From Bacteroidales bacterium (lineage in GTDB: Bacteria; Bacteroidota; Bacteroidia; Bacteroidales; UBA932), in NCBI GenBank assembly GCA_017443845.1, contig JAFSXX010000045.1, positions 50,322-114,321 of the forward strand: a stretch of DNA of 64,000 nt. The letters run 5' to 3'. The notes beneath the pieces are model-generated. The model had not been told where the DNA came from. It saw nothing but the letters and a program-made list of their open reading frames with translations, and did no database searches. Below, one piece after another: positions 36,171-46,093 of this stretch. Each line of letters begins with the position of its first letter. Position 1 is the stretch's first letter. The position numbers and the translations under genes are program-made.

Positions 36171-36191
36171 GATATTTTGCTTTAAGTTATG

Positions 36192-36848
36192 CTATAATCT
36201 TGCCAGAACGGTCTCAGAGCCAGTCACCACATCCCCTTTCTTTACCAGGATCTCCGCTTCGAGGGGGAGGAAAATGTCGATGCGTGAGCCAAATTTGATG
36301 ATACCGCACTGCTGTCCGCCCGTCACCTCCAGGCCGGGTTTGGCATAGCATACGATACGGCGCGCGAAGCCGCCCGCGAGCTGTTTGAATAGCACCTCCT
36401 GCCCCGCCGCATTGCGGACGATGGTGCAGGTATGCTCATTCTCCTCCGAAGCCTTGGGCTTGAAGGCGAGGGCGTGCTTGCCGGGAAAATAGCGGGTGAA
36501 TGAAACCTTGCCGGTAACGGGCCAGTAATTGACGTGATAATCCCAGAAATCCATATAGATGGAGATCATCTTCACGCGGGCGTTGAGGAACTTTTTCTCA
36601 TCGACCTCCTCGCAGATAACTATCTTGCCGTCGGCGACGGCCACCACCTCGGTTTCAGAAGAGACGGGAGTGCGCTCGGGGACGCTGTGGAACAGCGTCT
36701 GCCAGCGGCAGAACCATATCAGCAGGGCCAGAACGGGAACGCGCACCCACCAGCTGCCGGAAAGAAGGAAGGTGGCAACCAGCAGCGCTGCACTGAAAAT
36801 ATAGACAGCCGCCACGGTTCCGCGGGAGTTTTTGTCGATGCGTATCAT
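36192..36848 (-). CDS. psd: phosphatidylserine decarboxylase, short form
   Basis: 218-residue pyruvoyl-dependent enzyme that makes phosphatidylethanolamine. Two N-terminal membrane helices (about 11-48), YMDFWDYHVNYWPVTG with the catalytic His, and a GS processing site in IIKFGSRIDIF (self-cleavage gives beta chain and pyruvoyl alpha chain). Short, archaeal-like PSD subfamily usual in Bacteroidota. 4 nt after cdsA. Confidence 0.93.
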   Translation of the reverse strand: MIRIDKNSRGTVAAVYIFSAALLVATFLLSGSWWVRVPVLALLIWFCRWQTLFHSVPERTPVSSETEVVAVADGKIVICEEVDEKKFLNARVKMISIYMDFWDYHVNYWPVTGKVSFTRYFPGKHALAFKPKASEENEHTCTIVRNAAGQEVLFKQLAGGFARRIVCYAKPGLEVTGGQQCGIIKFGSRIDIFLPLEAEILVKKGDVVTGSETVLARL

Positions 36849-36852
36849 ATCG

Positions 36853-37689
36853 TTAAAGGATAAATCTCAGTAAAGCGGCGGCCACGGGGAGGATGAAAAG
36901 CACGTCGTCGAACCTGTCGAGGATGCCTCCGTGACCGGGAATGATATTGCCCGAATCCTTGACTCCGGCGTGGCGCTTGAGCAGGGACTCGAACAGGTCG
37001 CCGAAAATGCCGAGGACCGCGACCACCCCCGCAAGGATCCACCAGGCGGATGAGGGAAGCCACGAAAGGCCCGCGGGGCCGGCTGCGAAGGCTTTCAAAG
37101 CCCAGGCTGTGAGGAGGGTGAACAATACGCCTCCTACTGCCCCGGCCCAGGATTTCTTGGGCGAAAGGGCCGGAAACAGCTTTGCGCTCCCCTCCCGCTG
37201 TCCGAAAGCCATTCCGATGAGATACGCCCCGATGTCGTTCATCCAGATCATAATGAGCACAGCAAGGAGTATCCACGGGGTATAGGCTCCCTCCCAGAAG
37301 ACCAGGAAGAGGCTCGAGACCACCGGGAAGGCCACATACAGTAGAGGGAAATATATCGAGGTGTCGAAGTCGTAATCCGAGCTGGCGTCGAAGAGCATCA
37401 GCACGGCCGCCACAAGGACGGGAAGCAGGCAAGGCAGGAGCCACTTCGAGGGAAGGGCGAACCTCACGCAGCAGAATGCCACTATATAAAAGGCCAGAGC
37501 CGCCACCGCGATGCAGATCTTCTCTGTGCGGTAACGGCCCGGAATCATCATCCTGTAGAATTCAATCAGCGAGCAGAGCAGGACCGCGCTCATAAGCCCG
37601 AGATACGTAAACTCGGAGAGCAGCAGCCCGCAGAGCATCAGCGCCAGGAACAGCGCACCGCTAATCGTTCTTTTCAGGAGCTGGTTCAT
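36853..37689 (-). CDS. cdsA: phosphatidate cytidylyltransferase
   Basis: Multi-pass membrane enzyme making CDP-diacylglycerol from phosphatidate and CTP. 278 residues from ATG 37689 ([10 protein letters not shown]); ATG 37695 two codons earlier is equally possible. The C-terminal CdsA signature is intact (ESLLKRHAGVKDSGNIIPGHGGI, then DRFDDVLF). The start overlaps the 3' end of ftsH by about 29 nt. Confidence 0.95.
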   Translation of the reverse strand: MNQLLKRTISGALFLALMLCGLLLSEFTYLGLMSAVLLCSLIEFYRMMIPGRYRTEKICIAVAALAFYIVAFCCVRFALPSKWLLPCLLPVLVAAVLMLFDASSDYDFDTSIYFPLLYVAFPVVSSLFLVFWEGAYTPWILLAVLIMIWMNDIGAYLIGMAFGQREGSAKLFPALSPKKSWAGAVGGVLFTLLTAWALKAFAAGPAGLSWLPSSAWWILAGVVAVLGIFGDLFESLLKRHAGVKDSGNIIPGHGGILDRFDDVLFILPVAAALLRFIL

Positions 37690-39706
37690 CGGCATTCCCG
37701 GCGGGCTCTTCGGCCTTCGCCTCCTTGGGTTCGTCTTTCAACAGGTCGTTGGGGTTGCGGCCGCCCTTTCGGGGACCGAATATCTCTTCGAGGTCCTCGG
37801 AGAAGATAACCTCGCGCTCGAGCAGCATCGATGCGAGCTTCTCGAAACCCTCGCGGTTCTCGGTCAGGACGCGGGTCGCGGTGGAGTGCGCTTCGTCGAT
37901 GAGCTTGCGCACCTCCGCGTCGATAACCTCCGCGGTCTTCTCGCTGTAAGGCTTGGTGAGGCTCATCTCGCTCTGTCCGGTGGAGTCGTAGTACGAGATG
38001 TTGCCGATCTTGTCGCTCATTCCGAAATAGGTCACCATCGCATAGGCCTGCTTCGTGAGCTTCTCCAGGTCGCTCAGGGCGCCGGTGGAAATGCGTCCGT
38101 TGACCAGTTCCTCGGCCACGCGGCCTCCGATGGTTGCGGCCATCTCGTCCTTCATCTGCTCGGTGGTGGTCAGCTGGCGCTCCTCGGGGAGATACCAGGC
38201 TGCGCCGAGGCTCTGTCCGCGCGGGATGATGGTCACCTTGAGCAGAGGGTTGGCATTGGGAAGCAGCCAGCTTACTGTCGCGTGACCGGCCTCGTGATGC
38301 GCTATGGTATTCTTCTCCTCGGGGGTGATTATCTTGCTCTTGCGCTCGAGTCCGCCGACTATGCGGTCGATGGCGTCGAGGAAGTCCTGCTTGCCGATGG
38401 CCTTCTTGTTGTTGCGGGCAGCGATCAGGGCCGCCTCGTTGCAGACATTGGCTATGTCAGCGCCCGAGAAGCCCGGGGTCTGCTTTGCGAGGAAATCGAT
38501 CTGGAAGCCGTCCTCCAGCTTGAGGCCGCGCAGATGGACCTTGAATATCTCGAGGCGTTCCTTGAGCTCGGGCAGGTCCACGTGGATCTGGCGGTCGAAA
38601 CGTCCGGCGCGCAGCAGGGCCTTGTCGAGAATGTCGGCGCGGTTGGTAGCTGCCAGGATTATGACTCCCGAATTGGTGCCGAAGCCGTCCATCTCGGTCA
38701 GGAGCTGGTTGAGGGTATTCTCGCGCTCATCGTTGGAGGTGAAGCCGGTATTCTTGCTGCGGGCACGGCCCACGGCGTCGATCTCGTCGATAAAGACGAT
38801 GCAGGGGGCCTTCTCCTTGGCCTGGCGGAAGAGGTCGCGGACACGCGATGCGCCCACTCCCACGAACATCTCCACGAAGTCGGAACCCGACATCGAGAAG
38901 AATGGCACGTCGGCCTCGCCTGCCACAGCCTTGGCCAGAAGGGTCTTTCCGGTACCCGGAGGGCCGACCAGAAGGGCGCCCTTGGGAATCTTGCCGCCCA
39001 GCGAGGTGTAGCGTTTGGGGTTCTTGAGGAAATCGACGATCTCCATAATCTCCACCTTGGCCTCCTCCAGGCCCGCCACATCCTTGAATGTCACCTTCTC
39101 GGCCCCGGTCTTGTCGAAGACCTTGGCCTGTGACTTGCCGACATTGAAGATGCCTCCGCCGCCGACACCGCCGCCGCCCATATTGCGCATCGGGCGGAAC
39201 ATGATGAGCCACATCGCGATTAGGAGTATCGGGAAGAGCAGCCAGTCGATGATGCGTGCCCAGTAGTTGTCCTTCTGCTCTGTCACTATCTTGAAGCGCT
39301 GGGTCTCGGGAAGGGCAGCGCGGGCCGCCTCAAGCTCAGCCTCGGCGTCGAAATTCTCGGTGACGAGGAAATAGAAATGAGGGCCCGCCTTGGGGATGCG
39401 GCCGCTGAACTGATTCTTGTAATGGTCCATTCCTGAGGTGGTGAGATGGATCTCTCCCTTGCGCTCGTTGCGGACATATACAATCTTGTCCACATACCCT
39501 TCGGGGATGATCTGGTCGCGGACCTCTATCCACTCCTTCTTGACGGGGCTGGCCGTATTGCCGGAGGAGAACATCATATAGATGAGTCCGCCGAATAGGA
39601 GTATATAGAAAATGGAGAGCCAAGCCGGGGTCTTTATCGGCATATTGGGCTTGCGGGGATTCTGGCCGGAAGGCCTGCGCTGGTTATTGCCTGTATTCTG
39701 TGCCAT
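37661..39706 (-). CDS. ftsH: ATP-dependent zinc metalloprotease FtsH
   Basis: Membrane-anchored AAA+ protease of 681 residues. Two transmembrane helices (about 28-46 and 138-157) flank a periplasmic domain, then a Gly-rich linker (GGGGVGGGG), Walker A GPPGTGKT, Walker [15 protein letters not shown] region and zinc motif HEAGH. The C-terminal tail is acidic, ending in PAPEKND. Degrades misfolded membrane proteins and unstable regulators. Separated from rsfS by 1 nt and overlapping cdsA. Confidence 0.97.
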   Translation of the reverse strand: MAQNTGNNQRRPSGQNPRKPNMPIKTPAWLSIFYILLFGGLIYMMFSSGNTASPVKKEWIEVRDQIIPEGYVDKIVYVRNERKGEIHLTTSGMDHYKNQFSGRIPKAGPHFYFLVTENFDAEAELEAARAALPETQRFKIVTEQKDNYWARIIDWLLFPILLIAMWLIMFRPMRNMGGGGVGGGGIFNVGKSQAKVFDKTGAEKVTFKDVAGLEEAKVEIMEIVDFLKNPKRYTSLGGKIPKGALLVGPPGTGKTLLAKAVAGEADVPFFSMSGSDFVEMFVGVGASRVRDLFRQAKEKAPCIVFIDEIDAVGRARSKNTGFTSNDERENTLNQLLTEMDGFGTNSGVIILAATNRADILDKALLRAGRFDRQIHVDLPELKERLEIFKVHLRGLKLEDGFQIDFLAKQTPGFSGADIANVCNEAALIAARNNKKAIGKQDFLDAIDRIVGGLERKSKIITPEEKNTIAHHEAGHATVSWLLPNANPLLKVTIIPRGQSLGAAWYLPEERQLTTTEQMKDEMAATIGGRVAEELVNGRISTGALSDLEKLTKQAYAMVTYFGMSDKIGNISYYDSTGQSEMSLTKPYSEKTAEVIDAEVRKLIDEAHSTATRVLTENREGFEKLASMLLEREVIFSEDLEEIFGPRKGGRNPNDLLKDEPKEAKAEEPAGNADEPAPEKND

Positions 39707-39707
39707 G

Positions 39708-40103
39708 TCAGTCCTGGTCTTCGTAAGTTGTCTTGACAGCGTCGGCCCAGAGGTCCTCCAGACGGTAGAACAGGCGCTGGTCGGTCTTGAATATGTGAAC
39801 CACTATGTCGGAGTAATCGAGAATGATCCAGAAGGCGTTCTCGCGGCCCTGCTTGCGTACGGCGGGGCGGCCGCAGCGGGCCTCCATCATCTCTTCGACA
39901 TAATCGGATATAGCGACCACCTGGGTGGTGGAATCAGCGTTGCATATCACGAAGTAATCGGATATCGAGGTGCCGATATTGCGCAGATCGAGCGATATCA
40001 CATCCTTGGCCTTCTTCTCCATCATCGCCTCGGCGATAACCTTTACCTCATCGAGGGGCCCCTGAGGCACCTCAACGGCAACTTGAGTACTTTTTTTCTT
40101 CAT
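39708..40103 (-). CDS. rsfS: ribosome silencing factor RsfS
   Basis: 131 residues with the RsfS core (KDVISLDLRNIGTSISDYFVICNADSTTQV and later FWIILDYSDIVVHIF). Binds ribosomal protein uL14 and blocks subunit joining in starvation. First gene of the rsfS-ftsH-cdsA-psd(-serpin) unit, a usual Bacteroidota order. Confidence 0.95.
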   Translation of the reverse strand: MKKKSTQVAVEVPQGPLDEVKVIAEAMMEKKAKDVISLDLRNIGTSISDYFVICNADSTTQVVAISDYVEEMMEARCGRPAVRKQGRENAFWIILDYSDIVVHIFKTDQRLFYRLEDLWADAVKTTYEDQD

Positions 40104-40132
40104 CTAATGTATAAAATGCCTAATTTCGCGAG

Positions 40133-40163
40133 CAAAGATAATGCAATTATCAAACCAATCAAA
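40133..40163 (-). promoter_or_regulatory. promoter of the rsfS-ftsH operon
   Basis: On the minus strand TTTG (40160-40163), exactly 19 nt, then TATCTTTG (40133-40140): a full match to the Bacteroidota -33/-7 consensus, 29 nt before the rsfS ATG. Confidence 0.85.
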
Positions 40164-40178
40164 CACCCGCAAATCCCG

Positions 40179-40982
40179 ATGGCAGAAAATTATCCGGTAC
40201 GCTGGTTCGATGTGACCGACTCCACCAACAACAGGATTCTCGCAGACCGCGGCAATCTCCCCGAGGGTGCGGTCTATGCCGCCCTTTTCCAGAGTGCCGG
40301 GCGAGGCCAGAGAGGCAACTCCTGGAAGAGCTCGAGCGGTCTCAACCTGACCTTTACGATACTCCTGAGGCCCGTTGCGCTGCCCGCGGCGGAGCAGTTC
40401 GCCATCTCGGAGGCAGTCACCCTGGGCATCACCGACTACCTTCTCGCCAAAGGCGTGGAGGCCCGCATCAAGTGGCCCAACGACATCTATTGCGGCGACC
40501 GCAAGATATGCGGCATCCTCATAGAGAACTCCCTTTCGGGTGACAAATTGGCAGACAGCGTTATAGGTATCGGCCTCAACCTCAACCAGAAAGAGTTCGA
40601 TCCCTCGGCTCCGAACCCCACGTCGCTTACTCTCCAGACCGGTCTCTCCTACTCCCTGGAAGAAGAACTTCAGTTGCTGCTGGATCGCATTTTCAAGCGC
40701 TGCAAGCTCCTTGAGGAGCCCAGTGCGGCACTCCTCGACAGCCTCGGGAAAGATTACCTCGGCCGCCTCTACCGACTCGGCGGCTGGTACGATTTCATCG
40801 ACTGCCGCGCCTCCGGAGACACCCTCACCCCCACTACCGTCGCAATCGAAGGCGAGCGTTTCACTGGCCGCATCAAAGGCCTCGCCCCCGGCGGCCTGCT
40901 GCGCATCGAGCGCAAGGCAGAGGGCAACAAAGAAGGCGAAGCCATCGACTTCGCCTTCAAGGAATTGAGATATATTATCTGA
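40179..40982 (+). CDS. birA: biotin--[acetyl-CoA-carboxylase] ligase
   Basis: 267 residues from ATG 40179 (MAENYPVRWF). Biotinyl-AMP motif GRGQRGNSWKSSSGLN, KWPNDIYCGDRKICGILIE and C-terminal SH3-like domain. No N-terminal DNA-binding domain, so a class I ligase without repressor role. An upstream in-frame ATG near 40114 lies in the rsfS promoter region and is not favoured. Convergent with rpe with the two stops touching. Confidence 0.93.
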   Translation: MAENYPVRWFDVTDSTNNRILADRGNLPEGAVYAALFQSAGRGQRGNSWKSSSGLNLTFTILLRPVALPAAEQFAISEAVTLGITDYLLAKGVEARIKWPNDIYCGDRKICGILIENSLSGDKLADSVIGIGLNLNQKEFDPSAPNPTSLTLQTGLSYSLEEELQLLLDRIFKRCKLLEEPSAALLDSLGKDYLGRLYRLGGWYDFIDCRASGDTLTPTTVAIEGERFTGRIKGLAPGGLLRIERKAEGNKEGEAIDFAFKELRYII

Positions 40983-41633
40983 TCAGTTTCCGGCAAGGGC
41001 CGCGATATTGGCCATAGGATCGGCGCCCGAGAAGGCGGCGCTTCCGGCTACGAATACGCTGGCACCCGCAGCCTCGAGGGCGGCGATGTTGCCCACTCCC
41101 ACCCCACCGTCGATCTCGATGAAGCAGTCCGCGCCCTCACGCTCTATGAGGGCCTTGACGCGGGCGACCTTTTCGGTAGAACCTTCTATGAACTTCTGGC
41201 CGCTGAAGCCGGGATGGACCGACATCACCAGGATAAAATCGGCCTCGTCGAGGTACTGGGTCAGGAACTCTTCGGAAGTCTCGGGATTGATGGCGATTCC
41301 GGCCTTCATCCCGCTGTTGCGGATAAGCGCCAGGGTCTCGTGCAGATTGGACTTGCACGCCTCATAGTGCACCGACAGATACTCCACGCCGAGGTCGGCG
41401 AACTTCCTGACATATTTGTGCGGCTCAACTATCATCAGATGGGCATCCATCGGCTTGCGCGCGAGGCGGGCTATAGCCTTGGTCACGGGGATGCCGTAAG
41501 AGATATTGGGCACGAAAACACCGTCCATCACATCCAGATGGAACCATCCGGCCTTGCTGGCATTAACCATCTCGACATCGCGGTCAAGATTGCCGAAATC
41601 GGCCGAAAGCATCGAGGGGGCTATTATTCTCAT
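40983..41633 (-). CDS. rpe: ribulose-phosphate 3-epimerase
   Basis: 216-residue TIM barrel interconverting ribulose-5-P and xylulose-5-P. ATG 41633 begins MRIIAPSMLSADFGNL; the open frame upstream is pepD DNA. HLDVMDGVFVPN, VMSVHPGFSGQKF and EIDGGVGVGN carry the metal and catalytic residues. The start overlaps the pepD stop by 4 nt. Confidence 0.97.
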   Translation of the reverse strand: MRIIAPSMLSADFGNLDRDVEMVNASKAGWFHLDVMDGVFVPNISYGIPVTKAIARLARKPMDAHLMIVEPHKYVRKFADLGVEYLSVHYEACKSNLHETLALIRNSGMKAGIAINPETSEEFLTQYLDEADFILVMSVHPGFSGQKFIEGSTEKVARVKALIEREGADCFIEIDGGVGVGNIAALEAAGASVFVAGSAAFSGADPMANIAALAGN

Positions 41634-43060
41634 ATCGTCTTGAGTACTTCGAGAAGGACTGAATAGAATCTGTCGAGCGATGCCAGATCGAGCTTCTCGC
41701 CCGGGGCGTGTACGCCGCGGAGCGTGGGACCGAAGGCGATCATATCGACATCGGGGAATTTGTCGGTAAAGAGGCCGCACTCGAGGCCGGCGTGGATGGC
41801 GCGCACTACAGGTTCTTTCTTGAAGAGTTTCTTGTAGGCGGCGACGCAGACATCCTTGATGTGCGAATCCATATTGGGCTTCCAGCCGGGATATCCGTCG
41901 GAATGGGTCACTTTGGCGCCCGCGAGTTCCATCACGGCCGCAACCCTCTGGCTGAGGAAGATGCGCTGGGAGTTGACGGAGCTGCGCTGCATCGTGCCGA
42001 CGCGTATCCGGTGCCTGGGCTCCATCTTGACCGAAGCCAGGTTGGTGGAGGTCTCGATGAGGCCTTCGATGTCGGCGCTCATAGCCATCACTCCGTGGGG
42101 CATGCCCACAAGGGTGCGCGCAAGGGCTTTCGCGGTACGCAGGTCGATCACGTCCTTCTTCCACTCAACGGGCTCGGCATCGACGAACACGTCGGGGTCG
42201 GTAACAGCGAACTCGTCCATCAATTCCTGGCCGAAAGCGTTGAATGCCTTTACGACTTTGCTCTCGCTGCGCGAGGGAATCGCCAGGACTATGGAGGCGT
42301 CGCGTGCGATGGCGTTGCGCTTGTTGCCGCCGTCGATCGAGCAGAGGTCGGCGCCCATCGAGAGGGCTATGTTGAGAAAGCGTCCTATCTGCTGGACGGC
42401 GTTCATGCGGCCGTCGCCGATATTGTCGCCGCTGTGGCCTCCCTGGCCGCCGCCGATGGAGAATTTGGTGAATACGGCTCCGGGAAGGGTTTTCTTCAGG
42501 GTATATGTGAATGTACCGACAGTGTCCATTCCGCCGGCGCAACCTACGCAGAAGTAGCCCTCATCCTCGTCGTCGAGGTTGAGGAGGGTCTTGGCGCTGA
42601 AGAAGCCGGGCTTGAGGGCGCGGGCGCCGTCGAGGCCGGTCTCCTCGCTGACCGTGAAGAGGCACTCCACCTTGGGATGCTCAACAGCGGGGTCGTCAAG
42701 GATGGCGAGCGAAGAGGCCATTCCGATTCCGCAGTCGGCGCCGAGGGTAGTCTGCTTGGCTATCATCCATCCGTCCTCTATCTCATATTTGATGGGATCC
42801 TTCGAGAAGTCGAAGTCAACTCCGGGGAGTTTCTCGCAGACCATATCGCTATGGCTCTGGAGCACTACCGCGGGACGGTTCTCATAACCCTTGGTGGCTT
42901 CTTTGACGATCAGCACGTTTCCGGCCTTGTCAACCTTGCACTCGAGTTTGCGGTCAGCGGCAAACTTCTTGAGATATTCGATGATTTTCTCCTCGTGCCC
43001 CGACTCCCTCGGAACACAGGTTATCTCCTTGAAGATGGATAATACTCTGTCTGTATTCAT
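41630..43060 (-). CDS. pepD: aminoacyl-histidine dipeptidase (M20)
   Basis: 476-residue M20-family dipeptidase. Di-zinc site segments are LQSHSDMVC, LGADCGIGMA and VSEETGLDG, with a late His near AIHAGLECG. Cytoplasmic by lack of signal peptide. It follows dnaA on the same strand after a 175-bp gap that holds a palindromic element. Confidence 0.93.
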   Translation of the reverse strand: MNTDRVLSIFKEITCVPRESGHEEKIIEYLKKFAADRKLECKVDKAGNVLIVKEATKGYENRPAVVLQSHSDMVCEKLPGVDFDFSKDPIKYEIEDGWMIAKQTTLGADCGIGMASSLAILDDPAVEHPKVECLFTVSEETGLDGARALKPGFFSAKTLLNLDDEDEGYFCVGCAGGMDTVGTFTYTLKKTLPGAVFTKFSIGGGQGGHSGDNIGDGRMNAVQQIGRFLNIALSMGADLCSIDGGNKRNAIARDASIVLAIPSRSESKVVKAFNAFGQELMDEFAVTDPDVFVDAEPVEWKKDVIDLRTAKALARTLVGMPHGVMAMSADIEGLIETSTNLASVKMEPRHRIRVGTMQRSSVNSQRIFLSQRVAAVMELAGAKVTHSDGYPGWKPNMDSHIKDVCVAAYKKLFKKEPVVRAIHAGLECGLFTDKFPDVDMIAFGPTLRGVHAPGEKLDLASLDRFYSVLLEVLKTI

Positions 43061-43072
43061 AGTCTGTTACCG

Positions 43073-43200
43073 TTATTCCGGTGGCGGGTATGCCCTCTGA
43101 AACCGTCCGCTTCGCGGACCCCTCCCTCTTCGTGGGCCCCTCCCTCTTATGGTGCCGAGGGTGGCACAGGTTTCAGAGGGCATACCCGCCACCGGAATAA
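43073..43200. repeat. palindromic element with 32-bp perfect inverted arms (dnaA-pepD gap)
   Basis: Arms 43073-43104 and 43169-43200 are perfect inverted copies of 32 bp. The interior holds a small hairpin (GTCCGC-TTC-GCGGAC), two copies of CCCCTCCCTCTT and a GTGCC/GGCAC stem. Bases 43134-43169 are identical over 36 nt to the reverse complement of 49799-49834 in another element. Confidence 0.92.
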
Positions 43201-43234
43201 CTATTGTGTAAAAAAGTATAAAAAACGCCGATTG

Positions 43235-44671
43235 TCAGTCGGCGGAAGTAAGTTGCTTTTCGATATCGCTCACGTAGCCCCGGAAACCGCGGTCCGTATC
43301 CATAAGGTCGCAGACCGTGTTGCAGGCGTGGAGGACCGTCGCGTGGTCCTTGCCGCCGAGTTGGGCCCCTATCGAAGCGAGCGAAGTCTTGGTCAGGTTG
43401 CGGCTCAGGTACATCGCTATCTGGCGGGCCTGCACTATCTCGCGCTTGCGGGTCTTGGACATGAACTGGTCCGTCGTGATATTGAAGTAGTTGCAGACAG
43501 CCGTCTGGATCTTGCTCACCGAGATTTCCGTCTTGTGGTCCGACACGATCTTCTCGACCAGGTCGGCCGCAAGCGATAGGGTGATGTCGCGCTTGTTGAA
43601 GGTGGCGTTGGCGATGAGCGAGAAGAGTATTCCCTCAAGCTCACGGATATTGCTCTTGACCTTGCGGGCCACGAAAGCGAGAACCTCTTCGGGAATCTCG
43701 ACGCCCTCGTTGATGCTCTTGACCCTGAGGATCTCGAGGCGGGTCTCATAGGAAGGCGGGAGAAGTTCAGCCGAGATACCCCACTTGAACCTGGAGAGCA
43801 GCCTCTGCTCGAGCCCCTTGAGCTCCACCGGCGGGCGGTCGGAAGTCAGCACGAGCTGCTTGCCGCACTGGTGCAGGTAGTTGAAGATATGGAAGAACGC
43901 CTGCTGCGTACCCTTCTTGTCGGAGAACTCCTGAACGTCGTCGAGGATCAGGACATCCACCAGCTGGTAGTAGCGCAGGAAATCGGCCACCTGGTTGCTG
44001 TTGTTGCCCTGCCTTGCGGCGCAGGATGCGTTCATATACTGATTGAGGAACGTATTCGCATTAACATAGAGGACCACCTTCTCCGGGAAACGCTCCTTGA
44101 TGGCGATACCGATGGCCTGCGAGAGATGGGTCTTGCCGAGGCCGGGACCGCCGTAGATGAAGAGCGGATTGAAAGAGTTGCGCCCGGGATTGGCTGCGAT
44201 GCTCATTCCGGCGGCGCGCGCCAGTCGGTTGCAGTCTCCCTCCACGAAGTTCTCCATCGAATAGATGGGATTGAGCCTCGGATCGATATTGAGCCTTGTC
44301 AGGCCGGGAATCAGATAGGGATTGCCGTTGTAAGACTGGGCCACACCCGGCGCCGAAACCTCGCGGTTGGTATAGGGGCGCTGCTGTTTCTGCCCTTCGC
44401 GCAGGAAACCGCCGTCGGTAATGCGGATCTTGTAGATGAGCTTGGCCGAAGGGCCGATCTCCCTGCGGAGCGCCTTGCTCAGCAGATCGAGATAATTCGA
44501 CTCGATGTAGTCCTTGACAAAATCGGAGGGAACCTCTACGGTTATGACCGAACCTTCCAACGATACCGGCTTAATCGGCGAGAACCAAGTCTTGTAGCTG
44601 GCCTCGGAGATGTTGTCACGGATGATGGCAAGGCACCTGCCCCAAACTTCGTTGCAGTTAGAATCGGTCAT
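43235..44671 (-). CDS. dnaA: chromosomal replication initiator protein DnaA
   Basis: 478 residues from ATG 44671 (MTDSNCNEVWGRC). Domain I with KTWFSPIKP, AAA+ domain with Walker A GGPGLGKTH, Walker B VDVLILDDVQ, and C-terminal domain IV with the DnaA-box-binding signature GGKDHATVLHACNTV. The frame upstream of ATG 44671 overlaps the promoter area and is not coding. No typical DnaA boxes (TTATCCACA) were seen by eye in the flanking gaps. Confidence 0.97.
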   Translation of the reverse strand: MTDSNCNEVWGRCLAIIRDNISEASYKTWFSPIKPVSLEGSVITVEVPSDFVKDYIESNYLDLLSKALRREIGPSAKLIYKIRITDGGFLREGQKQQRPYTNREVSAPGVAQSYNGNPYLIPGLTRLNIDPRLNPIYSMENFVEGDCNRLARAAGMSIAANPGRNSFNPLFIYGGPGLGKTHLSQAIGIAIKERFPEKVVLYVNANTFLNQYMNASCAARQGNNSNQVADFLRYYQLVDVLILDDVQEFSDKKGTQQAFFHIFNYLHQCGKQLVLTSDRPPVELKGLEQRLLSRFKWGISAELLPPSYETRLEILRVKSINEGVEIPEEVLAFVARKVKSNIRELEGILFSLIANATFNKRDITLSLAADLVEKIVSDHKTEISVSKIQTAVCNYFNITTDQFMSKTRKREIVQARQIAMYLSRNLTKTSLASIGAQLGGKDHATVLHACNTVCDLMDTDRGFRGYVSDIEKQLTSAD

Positions 44672-44764
44672 ACAGAAAAGCGGGAATGGATAGTTTAAGT
44701 TTTCCGTTTTTGGTACTACAAAGTTGGGTGAAAAAAAGGTTATAAAAAAATTTATTTTCGCTTG

Positions 44765-44772
44765 CAAATATA
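44765..44772 (-). promoter_or_regulatory. -7 element of dnaA
   Basis: Minus-strand TATATTTG (TAnnTTTG), 93 nt before the dnaA ATG, within a 227-bp AT-rich gap (44672-44898) that holds no gene. Confidence 0.6.
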
Positions 44773-44898
44773 GAATTTTTTACAAGTGTCAGAGAATCAG
44801 AAAAATAAATTCGGAAAAATTTTATTTTCCTGATTATCAGCTATTTGCAGAGACGGCAACGAAGTAACTTACTGAAATATTTAAGGTTATTCTTAAGG

Positions 44899-46023
44899 TC
44901 ATTTCAGGAAGTGGTCGGAGGCATCGGTTTTGACTATAAACGCCCCCGGAAACTTCGTTTTCAACTCCTTCAAAAGCGCATCGGCCTCAGAGCGCTTTGC
45001 AGAGCCGCCTACGACATATTTGAACAATCCGCCGGCGGGAATACAGACATAATTCCGGATTCCCTTGAAGGCGGGATCGCCATCCTTCAACCTAGCGGAG
45101 ACAACAAAGATCTGAACACGGTACAAGGTATCGGGCACCGGAGCCTTGACCCCGGCCGCAGCGGGAGACGCCGGAGTTGCGACTGCGGAAGAATCTGCCG
45201 CGGGGGTTACCGCGATCTCCTCCGAAGCGGGATCATATTTCTTTTTATAGGAGACGAAGGCGTCGTATATGCACTCCGCCATCTTGTCTTTGGAATCCTT
45301 GTCCGTCAGCGATTTGCGGTCGGTCTGGTTGGAGAGGAAGCCCACCTCCACGAGGACCGAGGGCATAGTGGTCCGCCAGAGCACGAGGAGCGGGGCCTGC
45401 TTGATGCCGCGGCTGTGCCTGATCGGCCCGCCCTTCATAAAGTTGTCCTCCACAAGCGAGGCGAAATAGATGCTCTGCTCGAACTGCGCGCTCTGCATCA
45501 GGTTGAGGAAGATGAAGGAATCCACCGCATCGGCGTCGAATCCGGCGTAGGTGGTGGTATAGTCGGCCTCCAGGGTGATTACCGAGTTCTCCCTCTTGCA
45601 CAGTTCCATATTGGACTTGCTCTTGTCGGTACCCATCACGAAGGTCTCGGTGCCGCGGGCCGAAGATCCTTTGCCGGCCGAATTGACGTGGATCGAGATG
45701 AAGAGGTCGGCCTTGTTGCGGTTGGCGATCGCGCTGCGCTCCACCAGGGGGATGAAGACATCCTTGGTGCGGGTGTAGATCACCTTCACGTCGGGATAGC
45801 CCTCCTTGATGCGGCGGCCCAGCGCGAGGGCGACATCGAGATTGATATCTTTCTCCTTGACAGAGCCGTAGATGGTTCCGGGGTCGTGACCGCCGTGGCC
45901 GGCGTCGATCACCACCGTCCGCACAGCCATCACATCCTGCCCCAAGGCCTGTGCCGGCAGAATACCGAGCGGAAGCAGGAGAAAAAGCAGTTTTATAATA
46001 TACCTATGTATAGAGGATGGCAT
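44899..46023 (-). CDS. N-acetylmuramoyl-L-alanine amidase with C-terminal SPOR-like domain
   Basis: 374 residues from ATG 46023, chosen because it is followed by a signal peptide (YIIKLLFLLLPLGILPAQALG). The amidase_3 domain has zinc ligands in VVIDAGHGGHDPG, GTETFVMG and SIHVNSAG and a catalytic Glu in VLVEVGFLSN. After a Pro/Ala linker, residues about 300-370 (LYRVQIFVVSA...FIVKTD) look like a SPOR domain that binds denuded septal glycan. It cleaves cell-wall peptides for daughter-cell separation. No LytM activator is nearby. Confidence 0.92.
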   Translation of the reverse strand: MPSSIHRYIIKLLFLLLPLGILPAQALGQDVMAVRTVVIDAGHGGHDPGTIYGSVKEKDINLDVALALGRRIKEGYPDVKVIYTRTKDVFIPLVERSAIANRNKADLFISIHVNSAGKGSSARGTETFVMGTDKSKSNMELCKRENSVITLEADYTTTYAGFDADAVDSFIFLNLMQSAQFEQSIYFASLVEDNFMKGGPIRHSRGIKQAPLLVLWRTTMPSVLVEVGFLSNQTDRKSLTDKDSKDKMAECIYDAFVSYKKKYDPASEEIAVTPAADSSAVATPASPAAAGVKAPVPDTLYRVQIFVVSARLKDGDPAFKGIRNYVCIPAGGLFKYVVGGSAKRSEADALLKELKTKFPGAFIVKTDASDHFLK

Positions 46024-46042
46024 ATAAATTGATGAAATTTCA

Positions 46043-46066
46043 TAACTTTGCGGATTCGCAAATATA
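46043..46066. promoter_or_regulatory. divergent -7 elements for the amidase and lptD
   Basis: Plus-strand TAACTTTG at 46043-46050 (for lptD, ATG 46094) and minus-strand TATATTTG at 46059-46066 (for the amidase, ATG 46023). Only 8 bp separate the two elements and their transcripts would overlap at the 5' ends. Confidence 0.55.
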
Positions 46067-46093
46067 GCGAAATTTATCAAGAATTAACCCCGG

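Noticed and set aside
43061..44898. Replication origin around dnaA
   Set aside because: dnaA often lies near oriC, but I saw no cluster of TTATCCACA-type boxes in the flanking gaps, and neighbours such as pepD and rpe are not typical origin genes. GC-skew would be needed.
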